From: Triplophysa rosa
Lineage: Eukaryota; Chordata; Actinopteri; Cypriniformes; Nemacheilidae
NCBI RefSeq assembly: GCF_024868665.1
Contig: NC_079908.1
Location: 1,470,753-1,534,752, forward strand
Length of the DNA: 64,000 bases
Direction of reading: 5' to 3'
The translations under genes and the position numbers were made by a program. The notes under the pieces are model-generated. The model did not search any database. It was not told where the DNA came from and saw only the letters and a program-made list of their open reading frames with translations. Positions 47,880 through 58,410 of this stretch are shown here, piece by piece. Every line of letters starts with the position of its first letter. The stretch's first letter is position 1.

Positions 47880-48690
47880 TTTGTGGTTCTGGATTAAACG
47901 AGATGTAGATCTGGGTGTCATCAGCATAACAGTGATACGAGAAGCCGGGTGCCCGTATGATGGGTCCAAAGGATGTCATGTAGATGAAAAAAAGCAGCGA
48001 TCCAAGCACCGATCCCTGAGGGACCCCAGTGATCATGTGGTGAGCAGTGGACAGCGAGCCCCTCCATGACACCCTAAAGGATCTGCCGGAGAGGTAGGAT
48101 TTGAACCAGCGGAGAGGAGTGACTGAGATTCCTAGAGATGACAGGGTTGCTAGCAGTATCTGGTGATTGACAGTGTCAAACGCTGCAGATAGGTCTAGCA
48201 GAATCAGGACCGAGGATTTAGATTCCGCCTTGGCTAGCCGCAGTGCTTCTGTGACCGATGGCAGTGCAGTCTCAGTGGAGTGGTTTGTTTTGAAGCCGGA
48301 CTGCTTGTCATCCAGTAGTTTATTCTGGGATAGGTAGGAGGACACCTGGTTGAAAACTGCCCTTTCAAGTGTTTTTGCAATAAATGGGAGGAGAGAGACA
48401 GGTCTGTACCTGTCGGTAGTAGAGGGGTCCAATGTGGGTTTCTTAAGTAGGGGCATGACCTGGGCCTGTTTAAATGTGGATGGAAAAGTGCCAGTGAGCA
48501 GGAAGGTGTTGATGATGTGTGTGAGTGCAGGTGTGAGTGTGCTAGATATGGCCCGAAGGAGATGGGAGGGGATTGGGTCAAGGGGACAGGTGGTGGGGTG
48601 GCTGGAGAGAAATATTTGCATAACTTCAATTTGCTGTTTCTCATTAGCAATGGAACAAAATACAGGTGATATATTTGTGTTGTAATTCAC
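47880..48690 (-). pseudogene. L2-type LINE reverse transcriptase fragment
   Basis: An open minus-strand frame covers the LINE reverse-transcriptase core: [69 protein letters not shown] and the catalytic CYADDTQIY near its end. The L2/CR1 clade is indicated by these blocks. It is cut at both sides: endonuclease and N-terminal parts are missing, and the frame ends just after the YADD motif in unrelated sequence (EPQKLSYREAGE). It cannot be an active LINE. Confidence 0.88.
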
Positions 48691-48727
48691 AATATGAACA
48701 GCTGTTCACTTTGACTTTATAGTCTAT

Positions 48728-48966
48728 GGGGCAGTTTCCCGTACAGGAATTAGACTAGTCCTAGACTGAAATAAATGTAAGAGCTGTCCAAACTGAAAAC
48801 AACTTGCACTGACATAGAGTAAAATACATCAGTGTCTTTGTGCTGTTTAAAAATGCACACAAGTAATGTTTTTTTGTAAGGCATATTTGTTAAAACTACT
48901 TAAATTGTCTAATTAAACTAAGGCCTAGACCTGGCTTAAACTAATCACTGTCCGGGAAACCGCCCC
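48728..48966. mobile_element. MITE, ggggcagtttccc ends (best-preserved copy)
   Basis: ggggcagtttcccgtacag and ctgtccgggaaaccgcccc are inverted copies, with TAT on both flanks (48725-48727 and 48967-48969). A 3-bp duplication suggests PIF/Harbinger. It is inserted within the Tc1-like element. Confidence 0.8.
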
Positions 48967-49385
48967 TATACATTTATATAATGTTATGAGTTGAGAAAGT
49001 GATGTTATCTGTTCTGACATACAATGTGAAAGCATTTGTAAATTTGGCAGTAAAATACATTGTTTTGGTCTTGGTTGAGCATGTGTGTTAAAGAAGTTAA
49101 AGCATTTTAAATTTGAGTGAAATGTATGGATTTTTGGATTTAGCCTACAGATGTTGCGATAACTGTGTGAGGAGTTTAGGAAAATTGTTAAAAGTATTGG
49201 AAAAATTGTCATAGAAATTGTAAAAAACTGTAACTAAAGCTGCATTTCATGACACAGAGGAGTTATAAGATTATGTACTGTTCATATGCAAATTTACTTT
49301 ATTTAAAGACAAAACAGCGTCAGGTAACAGCCAAAAGTCAGAACAAAAAAAGTCTAATAGACCAAAAATATAAAAAATAATACAA

Positions 49386-49579
49386 CACTGAAAAAAGGGT
49401 TTCATTCAACCAATTAAAAAATTTTAGGGTAAGGATTCACGTCTATATTTTATAACTTAAGCCAATGAAAAATAATAAAGAAAAGGTATATATTTTTAAT
49501 TGGCTCAAGTTATCAAATTTAGATGTGAATCCTTACCCTAAAATATTTTAATTGGTTGAATGAAACCCTTTTTTCAGTG
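49386..49579. repeat. 194-bp hairpin MITE
   Basis: cactgaaaaaagggtttcat pairs with atgaaacccttttttcagtg, and the arms continue through ttttagggtaaggattcac / gtgaatccttaccctaaaa and agccaat / attggct. It is nearly all stem with a short AT-rich centre. Confidence 0.85.
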
Positions 49580-50318
49580 AAAAATAAAACTGCAAATAAA
49601 CTGGTACAGAGTAAGACAGCATAAACGCAAAGGGAAGGAAAATTCTGTGGTGGGTTCTGTTTTTATTTTCATTTACAATTCACATGAAATAAAACATATA
49701 CATAGGCCTATTTAGAGTAAAATAAAGCATCTAGGGGATTTAAAAAGGTAGTTGAGGAATTTACTCAGACTGACACTTCATCAATATATTGATGAATACC
49801 CTTAAAGCTATAGGGTTGGATTGGAAAAAATAACATCTGGTGCTTATGTCCTTTCATAATATTGAAAGTGTATGGTTTATTTTACTGTCATTTTGATCTG
49901 TCACAATTCTGCAAATCACCAACAGAGGTCGAAGTTCCTTCATGCATTATTTTCAGCAGGCTGTCCTCTGCATTGTTGCATTTGTCATTAAATAGGCTTA
50001 ACAAAGTCCCATCTGAGAAAACTCATTTGAAAATGCCGCTCACAAACAAGTCAATTTAACATAGAAACATAATAAAAAATGAACACCATACAAACTTAAA
50101 ATAATCTTAAAATAGAGCCATACAATGTGAAGTTTGTACCTCTGTGAAGTTCAGATTCCCTTTCTGTCCGTCTCTCGACGTTGTGTCGAGCCGACAGATG
50201 GGGTTCGTCCCTGAGAACCAATCGCTTCCGACTTCTTAGAAAAGGCCAATGAAATTGGCGAATGAAATTTGCATGCCGGACTCCGCCCCCGGATATCCGG
50301 GTATAAAAGGGAGACGGC

Positions 50319-51491
50319 GTGCCTCATTCATTCACCTTTTGTTCTTCGGAGTCTTCGCTCATGATCAACAGACTTCGCTACAAGATAGCAACTACAAGAT
50401 TGCCGGTTCTACGACGTGGTGCAGCGGACTGTCCATTCCTGCGGCAACTTCCCCTAGGCGTCTCGGCGGTTTCAGAGGTGTTCGAGACTTCTAAAAGAGC
50501 AAATTTCTCCAGCGTGGCATGCCCGCTGTTCTCGTGGGACACACTCATCGAGGAGGGGGACGGACACGAGGTCTGCTTCCAGTTCGCGGTTGACGATTCA
50601 GACGTTGCGTCATGGGTGGCTGTGTTCCCACTGGACTCAGCCACCACCTCGTCTGCTTCCCGTTCCGTGACAGCAGTGGCTACGGCCCTGCCGTCCGCTA
50701 CGGCGAGCAGTGAGGGTGATATGAGGATTACTGTGAGCGCTAATCCGTCAGCCACCGGCTCGAGGACCGTTCACACCTCGTCTCGCTCGTCTGACCGTTC
50801 CCCATGAGACGGTCCCACCGTCTTGTTCCTCAACCACGTATTCGGAAACGGTGCGTGATGATGAGATGACCGTTGCAGCATCGGAGGGTGACTTACTGGC
50901 ATCTGACTCCGAAGATTCCACGGAGCTCCCTCCCTCGGGGGGTCGAGCCCAGGAGGAAGCGGACATCGAAATGTCAGCCATGCTTTCCCAGGCCAACGGC
51001 ATTGGGTTGCAGTGCACCGCACTGCCTCTCTCAACGCTCGCGGCTGGATACATGGTACTTCGGGTTTGAGAGCGGCTCCAAGCCGCACTCGCCCCCAGTG
51101 CCGTGTTTTCCCGGAAGTGCATGAGGAACTTAGTACGACCTGGAATGCCCCCTTTCGGCGCGTGCACGTCAACTAGTTCCATCACCCTTTCTTCCCTCGA
51201 TGGTGGGGCAGCTAGAGGATACGTCGATGTCCCCCAGGGGCTCGACCTAGACTCCCGTCCAAAGCATGTAGGTTTTTTTGGCATCTTAGGTGTCGAGAGC
51301 TTACTCTGCTGTGGGCCAAGCTGTCCCCTCTCTCCACGCTATGGCCATCCTGCAGGTCCAGCAGGCCAAGGCATTGAGAGAGCTCCACGAGGGTAAGATC
51401 GACCCAGCGCTTATGCAGGAACTCTGCGCCGTCACCGACCTCGCTCTACGGGCGACCAAGGTGACCGCGCGGGCCCTGGGTCGGGCGATGT
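50319..51491 (+). pseudogene. DIRS gag-like ORF, 5' part, frameshifted
   Basis: Pieces in different frames (50319-50806, 50851-51069, 51290-51491) match in order the single open frame of the deleted copy at 56891-58042. Shared blocks include RANFSSVACP, LLASDSEDS, GGRAQEEADIEMSAMLSQ and LHAMAILQVQQAKAL. At least two frameshifts or stops separate them. The function is presumed nucleocapsid-like. Confidence 0.75.
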
Positions 51492-51809
51492 GACACCTGA
51501 ACACTTGACATTAAACGCGGAACACACAACTCTATTTTACATTATTTATTCACCAAATTTGCACACATCAGACCTGTACATACATAATTGTCTATATTGT
51601 ATATTGTGTTTTTGCTGTTTTGTACATTGCCTAGTTCTATATTATCGTATATTATTATTATTATTATTTATTTTTTTCTGTCCTGTTGCTGTCTTTCTGT
51701 TGCACTGTGGAGCTTCTGTCACTATAACAAATTCCTCGTATGTGGAAACATACTTGGCCAATAAAGCTCATTCTATTCTATTCTATTCTATTCTATTCTA
51801 TTCTATTCT
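51492..51809 (+). mobile_element. LINE/SINE 3' end inserted in the DIRS gag
   Basis: It ends cttggccaataaagctcat followed by (attct)n to 51809. Directly after, the DIRS frame resumes (VLQERHLWLNLAQM), so the insertion postdates the DIRS copy. The AATAAA plus attct array is typical of fish L2/CR1-type tails. Confidence 0.8.
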
Positions 51810-52280
51810 TGTGCTCCAGGAGAGACACCTCTGGCTGAACCTTGCACAGATGAGTAATGCCGAGAAAGTCCGCTTTCTCGACGCACCCATTTCGCAAGGG
51901 GGGGCTGTTTGGTGATACTGTCGAGCCGCAGTTATCGACAGTAAAGAAGCAGACAGATGATATCAAGCATATCCTTCCCGCCGCGATTCGGCCACCGTTG
52001 GCCGTCGAGATCCCATGCATCGTCTGCTTCCCAGCAGCCCTGGTCCTCTTCGACGCCTTCCGGTTTCGGCGCCCCCCACTCAGGCGGCCCCTGGAAGAAG
52101 ACATTGAAGAGGAGACCACCACCCCGTCAGCAGCCATGGCGGAAGCGGCCCTCATGGGAAGACCCCAGGGAGATCGAGAATACCTTCGGGCCCGACCCCA
52201 GCCATTCCATCGCTGGTTGGTCGATCCGGGACAGTTCCTGCCCCATCCCAACAGCCCACTTCTAAGAGTTTTCTATCTCT
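51810..52280 (+). pseudogene. DIRS gag-like ORF, 3' part
   Basis: It continues the interrupted frame: LWLNLAQMSNAEKVRFLDAP, then DTVEPQLSTVKKQTDDIKHI and acidic LEEDIEEETT. It runs with a shift near 51900 (a G run) into Pro-rich sequence, then into noise before the RT remnant. Confidence 0.65.
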
Positions 52281-52469
52281 CTGGGTGTTTATCACAGCCG
52301 CTCTCACCCTCTACACGACGGTGTTCGGCAACTCGACGTTGCGTCACGGCGAGACCCAATGTCGAGGATAATCATTATCTTAAGCACTCTCAATCGATGG
52401 TGCATTGTGCTACTTCATCGCCAGGCAGGTAAAACAGCAGAGCCGATCTCCTCTCCGGGGGCCCCCCCA

Positions 52470-52780
52470 CGGCGAGGGTACTAATCCATCTCGGCGACTG
52501 GCTCATTTTGACACACTCGCGAGATCTGTTATGTACACACAGGGACCTAGTGCTTCGGCACCTAGATCGATTGGGACCACAGGTCAACCGAGAAAAGAGC
52601 AAGCTCTCCCCTGTGCAGAGCATCCTCTTTCTTGATATGGAACTCAACTCTGTCTCCATTACAGCGCGACTGACTACAGAGCGCGCTCAGTCAGTGTTGA
52701 CCTGCCTGGAATATTTCAAGCAGTCAGCGGGCCCCCTGAAACAATTTCAGAGGCTCCTGGGCACATGGCATCCTTGGCGG
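52470..52780 (+). pseudogene. DIRS reverse transcriptase remnant
   Basis: Only the palm end and thumb survive: HLGDWLILTHSRDLLCTHRD, then GPQVNREKSKLSP and LDMELNSVSITARLT. The two catalytic aspartates expected just before W in the DIRS RT motif read GD, so the site is damaged. Fingers and the first palm block are absent upstream. Confidence 0.8.
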
Positions 52781-52904
52781 GTTGATGCACATGAGACCGC
52801 TCCAACACTGGCTACAGAGTCGAGTTCCCTGGAGAGCGTGGCACACCGGCAGCAGGCGGATGGTGATTACACCCTCTCTGCCGATGCACCCTAACCCCTT
52901 GGTC

Positions 52905-53391
52905 TTCAATGACCTTTCAACGGACGGGGGTCCCTCTCGGGCAGGTCAAGAGGCGCGTCGTGGTGACGACAGATGCCTGCCTGCAGGGTTGGGGTGCCGT
53001 GTGCAATGGGCACGCAGTGTCGGGGCGATGGATGGGCCCCCGCCTGCACAGGCATATCAACTGCCTAGAGTTGTTGGATGTGCTACCCGCACTGAAGGGG
53101 CTACAACCTCTCGTGCAGGACAAGCACGTGCTGGTACGGTCGAACAGCATAACTGCCATAGCGTATATCAACCGCCAGGGTGGCGTTTGCTCACAGCAGT
53201 TAACACGACTCGCCCGACGCCTCCTCCTGTGGAGTCCGCAGGTGAGCAGATCCCTGCAAGCCACACATATCCCAGGCGACCTGAACCAGACAGCCGATGC
53301 GCTCTCTAGTCAGTTGACGCCTCGCAGAGAGTGGCGACTCCACCCCCGCTCAGTCCAGCTCATTGAGTACAGTTCGGGCGGACTCAGGTAG
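52905..53391 (+). pseudogene. DIRS RNase H domain
   Basis: The domain reads RRVVVTTDACLQGWGAVCNG, then HINCLELLDVLPALK, VLVRSNSITAIAYINRQGG and HIPGDLNQTADALSSQL. The first Asp (TTDA) and the Glu (LEL) are present. The third acidic position, normally Asp in a T-D-N context, reads SNS, so activity is likely lost. It is followed in other frames by the DIRS connector (FASLDTTHCPLGYF at about 53398). Confidence 0.8.
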
Positions 53392-54041
53392 ACCTGTTCG
53401 CCTCCCTGGACACCACCCATTGCCCGCTAGGGTACTTCCCGTCCGAGACCCCCCTCGGCATGGATGCTCTAGTGCACAGCTGGCCGTGGGACAAGCGGAA
53501 GTACGCCTTCCCCCCAGTGAGCCTCATTGCACAGACGCTGTGCAAGGTCAGGGAAGAGGAGCATCAAGTGTACTAGTTGCGCCATACTGGCCCAACCGGA
53601 CTTGGTTCTCGGAGCTGATGCTCTTGAAGACAGCTCCCCCCTGGCCGATTCCCCTGACGAAGGACCTGCTTTCCCAGGGGAAGGGCACGTTATAGCATCC
53701 CAGGCCAGACCTCTGGAACCTCCATATCTGGCCCCTGGACAGGACGAGGAGATCCTGAGTGGCCTACCCCCTGCAGCGGTTAAGACCATCACTCAGGCTA
53801 GGGCCCTGGCCACTAGGCGGCTATACGCCTGTAAGTGGTGCCTCTTCTCATCCTGGTGCTCTTCTTGAAGAGAAGACCCGCGGAGTTGCTCGATTGGGAA
53901 CGTGCTGTCCTTCCAGAGACTCGAGAGTAATCTCTCCCCTTCCACACTGAACGTGTATGTAGCCGCTATTGCCACTCATCACGACCCAGTTGCTGGTAGT
54001 CTCTAGGACAGCACAACCTGATCATTTGGTTCCTAAGGGGC

Positions 54042-54788
54042 GTGGGAAGGCTACCGCCTCACTCGCGCTCCGTACCCTCTTGCGACCTTGATGCGGTCCT
54101 GGAGCCCCTCGGAGAAGCCGCTCTTTCTCACCTCACGATGAAGACGGCTCTCCGGATGGCGCTCAAGAGGGTAGCGGACCTACAAGCATTCTCCGTGTCC
54201 ACAGATTACCTAGAACTCGGGCCCGGTGATTCTCACGCTATCCTGAGACCCCGGCCCGGCTACGTGCCCAAAGTTCCCAACTCTCCCCCTAGACACCAGG
54301 TGGTGAACTTACAGGCGCTCCCCACCGGGGAGGCTGACCCAACCCCATCCGTGTTGTGTCCAGTACGCGGATTGCCCCTCTACTTGGACCACCCGCAGAG
54401 CCGCAGGAGCTCTGAGCAGCTCTTTGTCTGTTTTGGAGATCAGCAAAAGGGGAGGGCTGTCTCAAACAGAGATTGGTGCACTGGATCATGGACGCCGTCA
54501 CTACGACGTACCTGTCCTAAGATTGCCCGTGCCCACTGGGTGAGAGCTCTCTCCACACGGAGTGTAGCCTCCTCGTGGGCACTGGCTCGAGGCGCTTCTC
54601 TGGCAGACATCTGCAGAACTGCGGGTTGGGCTACACCCATCACCTTCGCGAGGTCCTACAGCCTCCGCGTAAAACCGGTATCAGCTCGAGTCTTGCAGGG
54701 CATCAGGCAAGACCGGCGGCCGGTAGGGTGTACGCCTAAGACAGTACCTTCCCCCCTTTCTTCTAGGTGGGTCAACTTACTAAATTAG
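54042..54788 (+). pseudogene. DIRS tyrosine recombinase
   Basis: The recombinase inserts circular DIRS DNA by strand exchange. Visible landmarks: LRMALKRVADLQAFSV (the first catalytic Arg region), RPRPGYVPKVPN, SSEQLFVCFGDQQKG, then RALSTRSVASSWALARGASL, and FARSYSLRV with the presumed nucleophilic Tyr. The usual HxxR box reads LSTR, so the His is missing. The frame is open for about 245 codons, but the N-terminal part is separated by frameshifts (pieces at 53527-53868). Confidence 0.8.
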
Positions 54789-54789
54789 C

Positions 54790-55430
54790 CTCCCTTCTTC
54801 CCCCACTGGGTGAAGAACAGGCACTCCATCCATCACTAAGCAAGCACCTCCTGCAGGCGTCTGGGCAGAGCAGCCCTGCCCCTTAGGCCGGGAACCAACT
54901 GAGTTATCCACAACATAGTTCTAACCGGACCTAGAGCTACCGGACGTTGTAACCCCCCAGCAGGGCGGTTCCGTCTGATGTATCCTCATGATTGGTTCCC
55001 ACCTTGGTAACCCACGACCTTCCCTAGGTGGACCTCCACCTTGCGGTTAACTCCTTCAGTCCACACATTCCTCCCATGAGTTCTCCCCTAACGGTGAGAC
55101 CATGTTGGTATCTCCACTAAACTCCTCCCTGCGGTAGGAAGGGGTCTCTGTAGCGCATCCCCCATTTGAGGAAGTAGCACTTACCCAGTGGCCTAACGGT
55201 ACCGGGCGGCTTCTCGCTGTTAGAGAAACAAGGCCGCCGCCTGTAAGGCCGAATGCAGGGGCCTTCCCACCTTTTTAAGAAAAGCTCTGGGACCCCCTAC
55301 CTACCCACTGGTAGGTTACAATTTCGCGGTAGCGCTCACGGCTGACACGCCCAGGCCAGTCACCGTCACTTCGCTAGAGATTGTGACAGGGCACAGTGTT
55401 GTGGCGTTTTCCATAGGAACCCCATCTGTC
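54790..55430. other. DIRS 3' non-coding region
   Basis: It is GC-rich and non-coding, and is repeated in reverse in the second DIRS copy (56640-56950): ggaccccctacctacccact, ctgttagagaaacaaggccg and gagaccatgttggtatctcc are shared. Confidence 0.8.
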
Positions 55431-55631
55431 AGCTCGACACAACGTCGAGAGACCGACAGAAAGGGAACGTCTTGGTTATGGATGTAACCTCAGTTCCCTG
55501 ATGGAGGGAACGAGACGGTTGTGTCCTTCTTGCCACAACACGTGCTGCCCGCTGCAGCAGTCGTGAGAGGTCTCAGGCTCCTCAGAACAAAGGTGAATGA
55601 ATGAGGCACGCCGTCTCCCTTTTATACCCAG

Positions 55632-55674
55632 ATATCCTTTAAAATACTTTTGCGGCCCACAGGTTGAAAACCAC
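55632..55674. mobile_element. hAT MITE end fragment
   Basis: tgcggcccacaggttgaaaa followed by ccactg is the right end of the family at 30923-31218. It abuts the DIRS right end, so one was inserted into or recombined with the other. Confidence 0.55.
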
Positions 55675-56235
55675 TGTTCTAGGGATAGGTTGAAATCAGT
55701 CACGTGGTGTGTGTATGTGCGTGCCTGTGTGTGTGTCAGATTCGGCACTTGTGGGAGAGAGTCTGCAGTCAGCATCGTGTACACAGCGTCAGCAGCGAAT
55801 TGTAAACGTCCAGTTACTGAATTCCTATTATTATATTTCCAAGCCAAAACATTCGGGGCTAGATTACAAACAATCGGGGCTAGAGCCCCGAATAAATAAT
55901 GCTAGTGACGCCCATGGTCTAGACTCTAGATGATGTTCTTATTATCTGGATTGATTTACACTAAAAAGGTGTAACAACTATTAGATTGTTGGTCATTTGA
56001 ATTCCAAAGGAATCTTTAATGTCTTTCTCTTTGTCCTGCTATGATGAAGACATGATCATATCAGAAAGGATATGTGTGTGAAGTATAGAAAACGATCTTA
56101 CTTAAGAATATGACGTAAGGTGCGGTGATGCTGCCGATGCAAGCGGCTGAAGAGCACATGCCCATGCCCATGTTCCTCAGGACGGTGGGATACAGCTCAG
56201 CTATGTAAATGTACACCACAGTGAGGGACATAGTG

Positions 56236-58410
56236 AAACGTCTCGGTTACGTTTGTAACCTCGGTTCCCTGATGGAGGGAACGAGACGTTGTGTCGAACC
56301 GACAGATGGGGTTCGTCCCTGAGAACCAATCGCTTCCGACTACTTAGAAAAGGCCAATGAAAATTGGCAAATGAAATTTGCATGCCGGACTCCGCCCCGG
56401 ACATCCGGGTATAAAAGGGAGACGGCGTGCATCATTCATTCACCTTAGTTCTGAGGAGCCTGAGACCTCTCACGACTGCTGCAGAGGACAGCACGTGTTG
56501 TGGCAAGAGGACACAACGTCTCGTTCCCTCCATCAGGGAACCGAGGTTACAAACGTAACCGAGACGTTCCCTTTCTGTCGGTCTCTCGACGTTGTGTCGA
56601 ACCGACAGATGGGGTTCCAATGGAAAACGCCATAACACTGTGCCCTGTCACAATCTCAAGAAGCGACGGTGACTGGCCTGGGCGTGTCAGCGTGAACGCT
56701 ACCGCGAAATTGTAACCTACCAGTGGGTAGGTAGGGGGTCCCAGAGCTTTCTTGAAAGGTGGGAAGGCCCCTACCTTCGGCCTCACAGGCGGCGGCCTTG
56801 TTTCTCTAACAGCGAGAAGCCGCCCGGAACCGTAAGGCACTGGGTAAGCGCTACTTCCTCAAGTGGGGGATGCGCTACAGAGACCACTTCCTACCGCAGG
56901 GAGGAGAATAGTGGAGATACCAACATGGTCTCACCGATGGGGAAGAACTCATGGAAGAAAGTGCGGCTGAAGTGCGGCTTGGTCGCCCTTAGAGCGAGGT
57001 CGGTGGCGGTGCGGAGTTCCTGCATTAACCCCGGGTCGGTCTTACCCTCGTGGATCTCTTTCAACGCCTTGGCCTGATGGACCTGCAGGATGGCCATGGC
57101 GTGGAGAGAGGAGGCAGCTTGGCCCGCGGCAGTGTAGGCCTTCGACACCAGCGATGCCGAAGTCCTACATGCCTTTGGACGGGAGTTTCGGTCGACCTCT
57201 CCAGGTGGACGCCGCCTGCGGGCACAGGTGCACCGCGACTGCACGTTCCACCTCGGGCACGTCGACGTAACCCCTAGCCGCCCCACCATCGAGGGAAGAG
57301 AGAGCAACGGAACCGGTTTGACGTGTACGCGCCGAGAAAGGGGCGTTCCACGTCTTCGCCAGTTCCTCATGCACTTCCGGGAAAATGGAACCGGGGTTGG
57401 GCGCGGCTTGGAGTCGCGCTCAGAGCCCAAGAACCACGTATCCAACCATGAGCGCTTGGGGAGAGGCACCGGAGTACACTCTAACCCAATGCACACGGCG
57501 GCCCGGGAAAGCATGGCCGACATCTCGACATCCGCCTCCTCCTGAGCTCGTCCCCCCCTAGGGGGGAGCTGCAGAGAGTCGTCGGGATCGGATGCCAGCA
57601 ATTCGCTCTCCGATGCTGCGATGGACATCTCATCCTCATCACGCATCTGTTCCGACTGCGTGAAGGAGGACGCTGACGGTGTGGCACCGCCAGCTAGGGA
57701 ACAATGAGGCGAGCGAGACGGGGTGCGAGCGGTCCGCGAGCACTTGGCTGACGGATTAGCGCTCGCAGAAACCCCCATATCACCCTCGCCGCTCGCCTTG
57801 GCGAACGGAATGGCCTTAGCCATCCTCGTCACAGCCCGGGAAGCAGGCGAGGTGGTGGCTGATTCTCGGGAGAAAACAGCCACCCGTGACCGCAACGTCT
57901 CTATGACCATCTGCCCGCAGTGCGGGCAAGATGAGTCCACGAAGGCTGTCTCAGCGTGTTGGACCCCCAAACACCTGACACAGACATCGTGCTTGTCCCC
58001 ATCCTCGATGAGGACACCGCACCCACGAGAACAGCGGGACATGCCACGCTGGAGAAATTAGCTCTTTTAGAATGCAGACGGTGATTCACCATCTGCAGCT
58101 CGAACACCTCTGGAACCGCCGAGACGCCCAGGGGAAGTCGCTGCAGGAAGGGACAGTCCGCTGCACCACGTCGTAGAACCGGCAATGTAGAATTTGCTAA
58201 GTAGCAAGAGTTGCACTTCATCAGCGAAGGCTCCGAAGAACAACAGGTGAGAATGAATGATGCACGCCGTCTCCCTTTTATACCTGGATGTCCGGGGCGG
58301 AGTCCGGCATGCAAATTTCATTTGCCAATTTTCATTGGCCTTTTCTAAGTAGTCGGAAGCGATTGGTTCTCAGGGACGAACCGACACAACGTCGAGAGAC
58401 CGACAGAAAG
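56236..58410 (-). mobile_element. Internally deleted DIRS element inside an slc22a exon
   Basis: Same family as the 50156-55640 copy but in reverse orientation. Its 5' inverted repeat (with TATA) is at about 58260-58410 and its 3' part at 56236-56950. Only the gag-like frame remains; RT, RNase H and recombinase are gone by one deletion joining the frame near RATK to the 3' non-coding region. The four bases tgaa stand at both borders. Extra inverted copies of the cgtctcggttacgtttgtaa motif lie at 56236-56270 and 56540-56570. Confidence 0.88.
56891..58042 (-). CDS. DIRS gag-like protein, single open frame
   Basis: 383 codons from an ATG. The N-terminus has paired Cys/His (CSRGCG, HDVCVRCLGVQHA and SSCPHCGQM), a zinc-ribbon-like start typical of fish DIRS ORF1 products. 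It is followed by Ser-rich and acidic stretches (SIAASESELLASDPDD), then LHAMAILQVHQAKALKEIHE and LMQELRTATDLALRATK. The last 26 or so residues come from the 3' non-coding region after the deletion junction. Unlike the longer copy it is uninterrupted, which suggests this element moved more recently. The function is inferred from position only. Confidence 0.65.
   Translation of the reverse strand: MSRCSRGCGVLIEDGDKHDVCVRCLGVQHAETAFVDSSCPHCGQMVIETLRSRVAVFSRESATTSPASRAVTRMAKAIPFAKASGEGDMGVSASANPSAKCSRTARTPSRSPHCSLAGGATPSASSFTQSEQMRDEDEMSIAASESELLASDPDDSLQLPPRGGRAQEEADVEMSAMLSRAAVCIGLECTPVPLPKRSWLDTWFLGSERDSKPRPTPVPFSRKCMRNWRRRGTPLSRRVHVKPVPLLSLPSMVGRLGVTSTCPRWNVQSRCTCARRRRPPGEVDRNSRPKACRTSASLVSKAYTAAGQAASSLHAMAILQVHQAKALKEIHEGKTDPGLMQELRTATDLALRATKPHFSRTFFHEFFPIGETMLVSPLFSSLR

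Larger units (their letters stand above)
47466..49230. mobile_element. Tc1/mariner-like inverted-repeat element with nested insertions
   Basis: cagttttttacaactgctat at the left end, preceded by TA, is mirrored by atagaaattgtaaaaaactg at the right, followed by TA. The similarity continues inward (ttttcctaaactcttaacac against gaggagtttaggaaaattgt). TA flanks indicate Tc1/mariner-type insertion. No transposase is visible. An L2 fragment and a MITE occupy its middle. Confidence 0.75.
50156..55640 (+). mobile_element. DIRS-type tyrosine-recombinase retrotransposon, decayed
   Basis: Inverted terminal repeats: tctctcgacgttgtgtcgag near 50171 is mirrored by ctcgacacaacgtcgagaga near 55434, and the TATA-containing gggtataaaagggagacggc (50300) is mirrored by gccgtctcccttttatacc (to about 55630). 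Between them, in order, are gag-like pieces, a reverse-transcriptase remnant, an RNase H and a tyrosine recombinase. No integrase or LTR is present, which is the DIRS plan. Frameshifts, stops, a LINE-tail insertion and a loss of the first half of the RT make it inactive. Confidence 0.9.

Noticed and set aside
50378..50755. Minus-strand frames inside the DIRS gag
   Set aside because: Shadows of the GC-rich coding strand; the plus-strand pieces match the sister element in order.
54780..55480. CRISPR-like or regularly spaced array in the DIRS 3' region
   Set aside because: The repeated pieces are inverted terminal repeats of the retroelement, not evenly spaced direct repeats; also a vertebrate genome.
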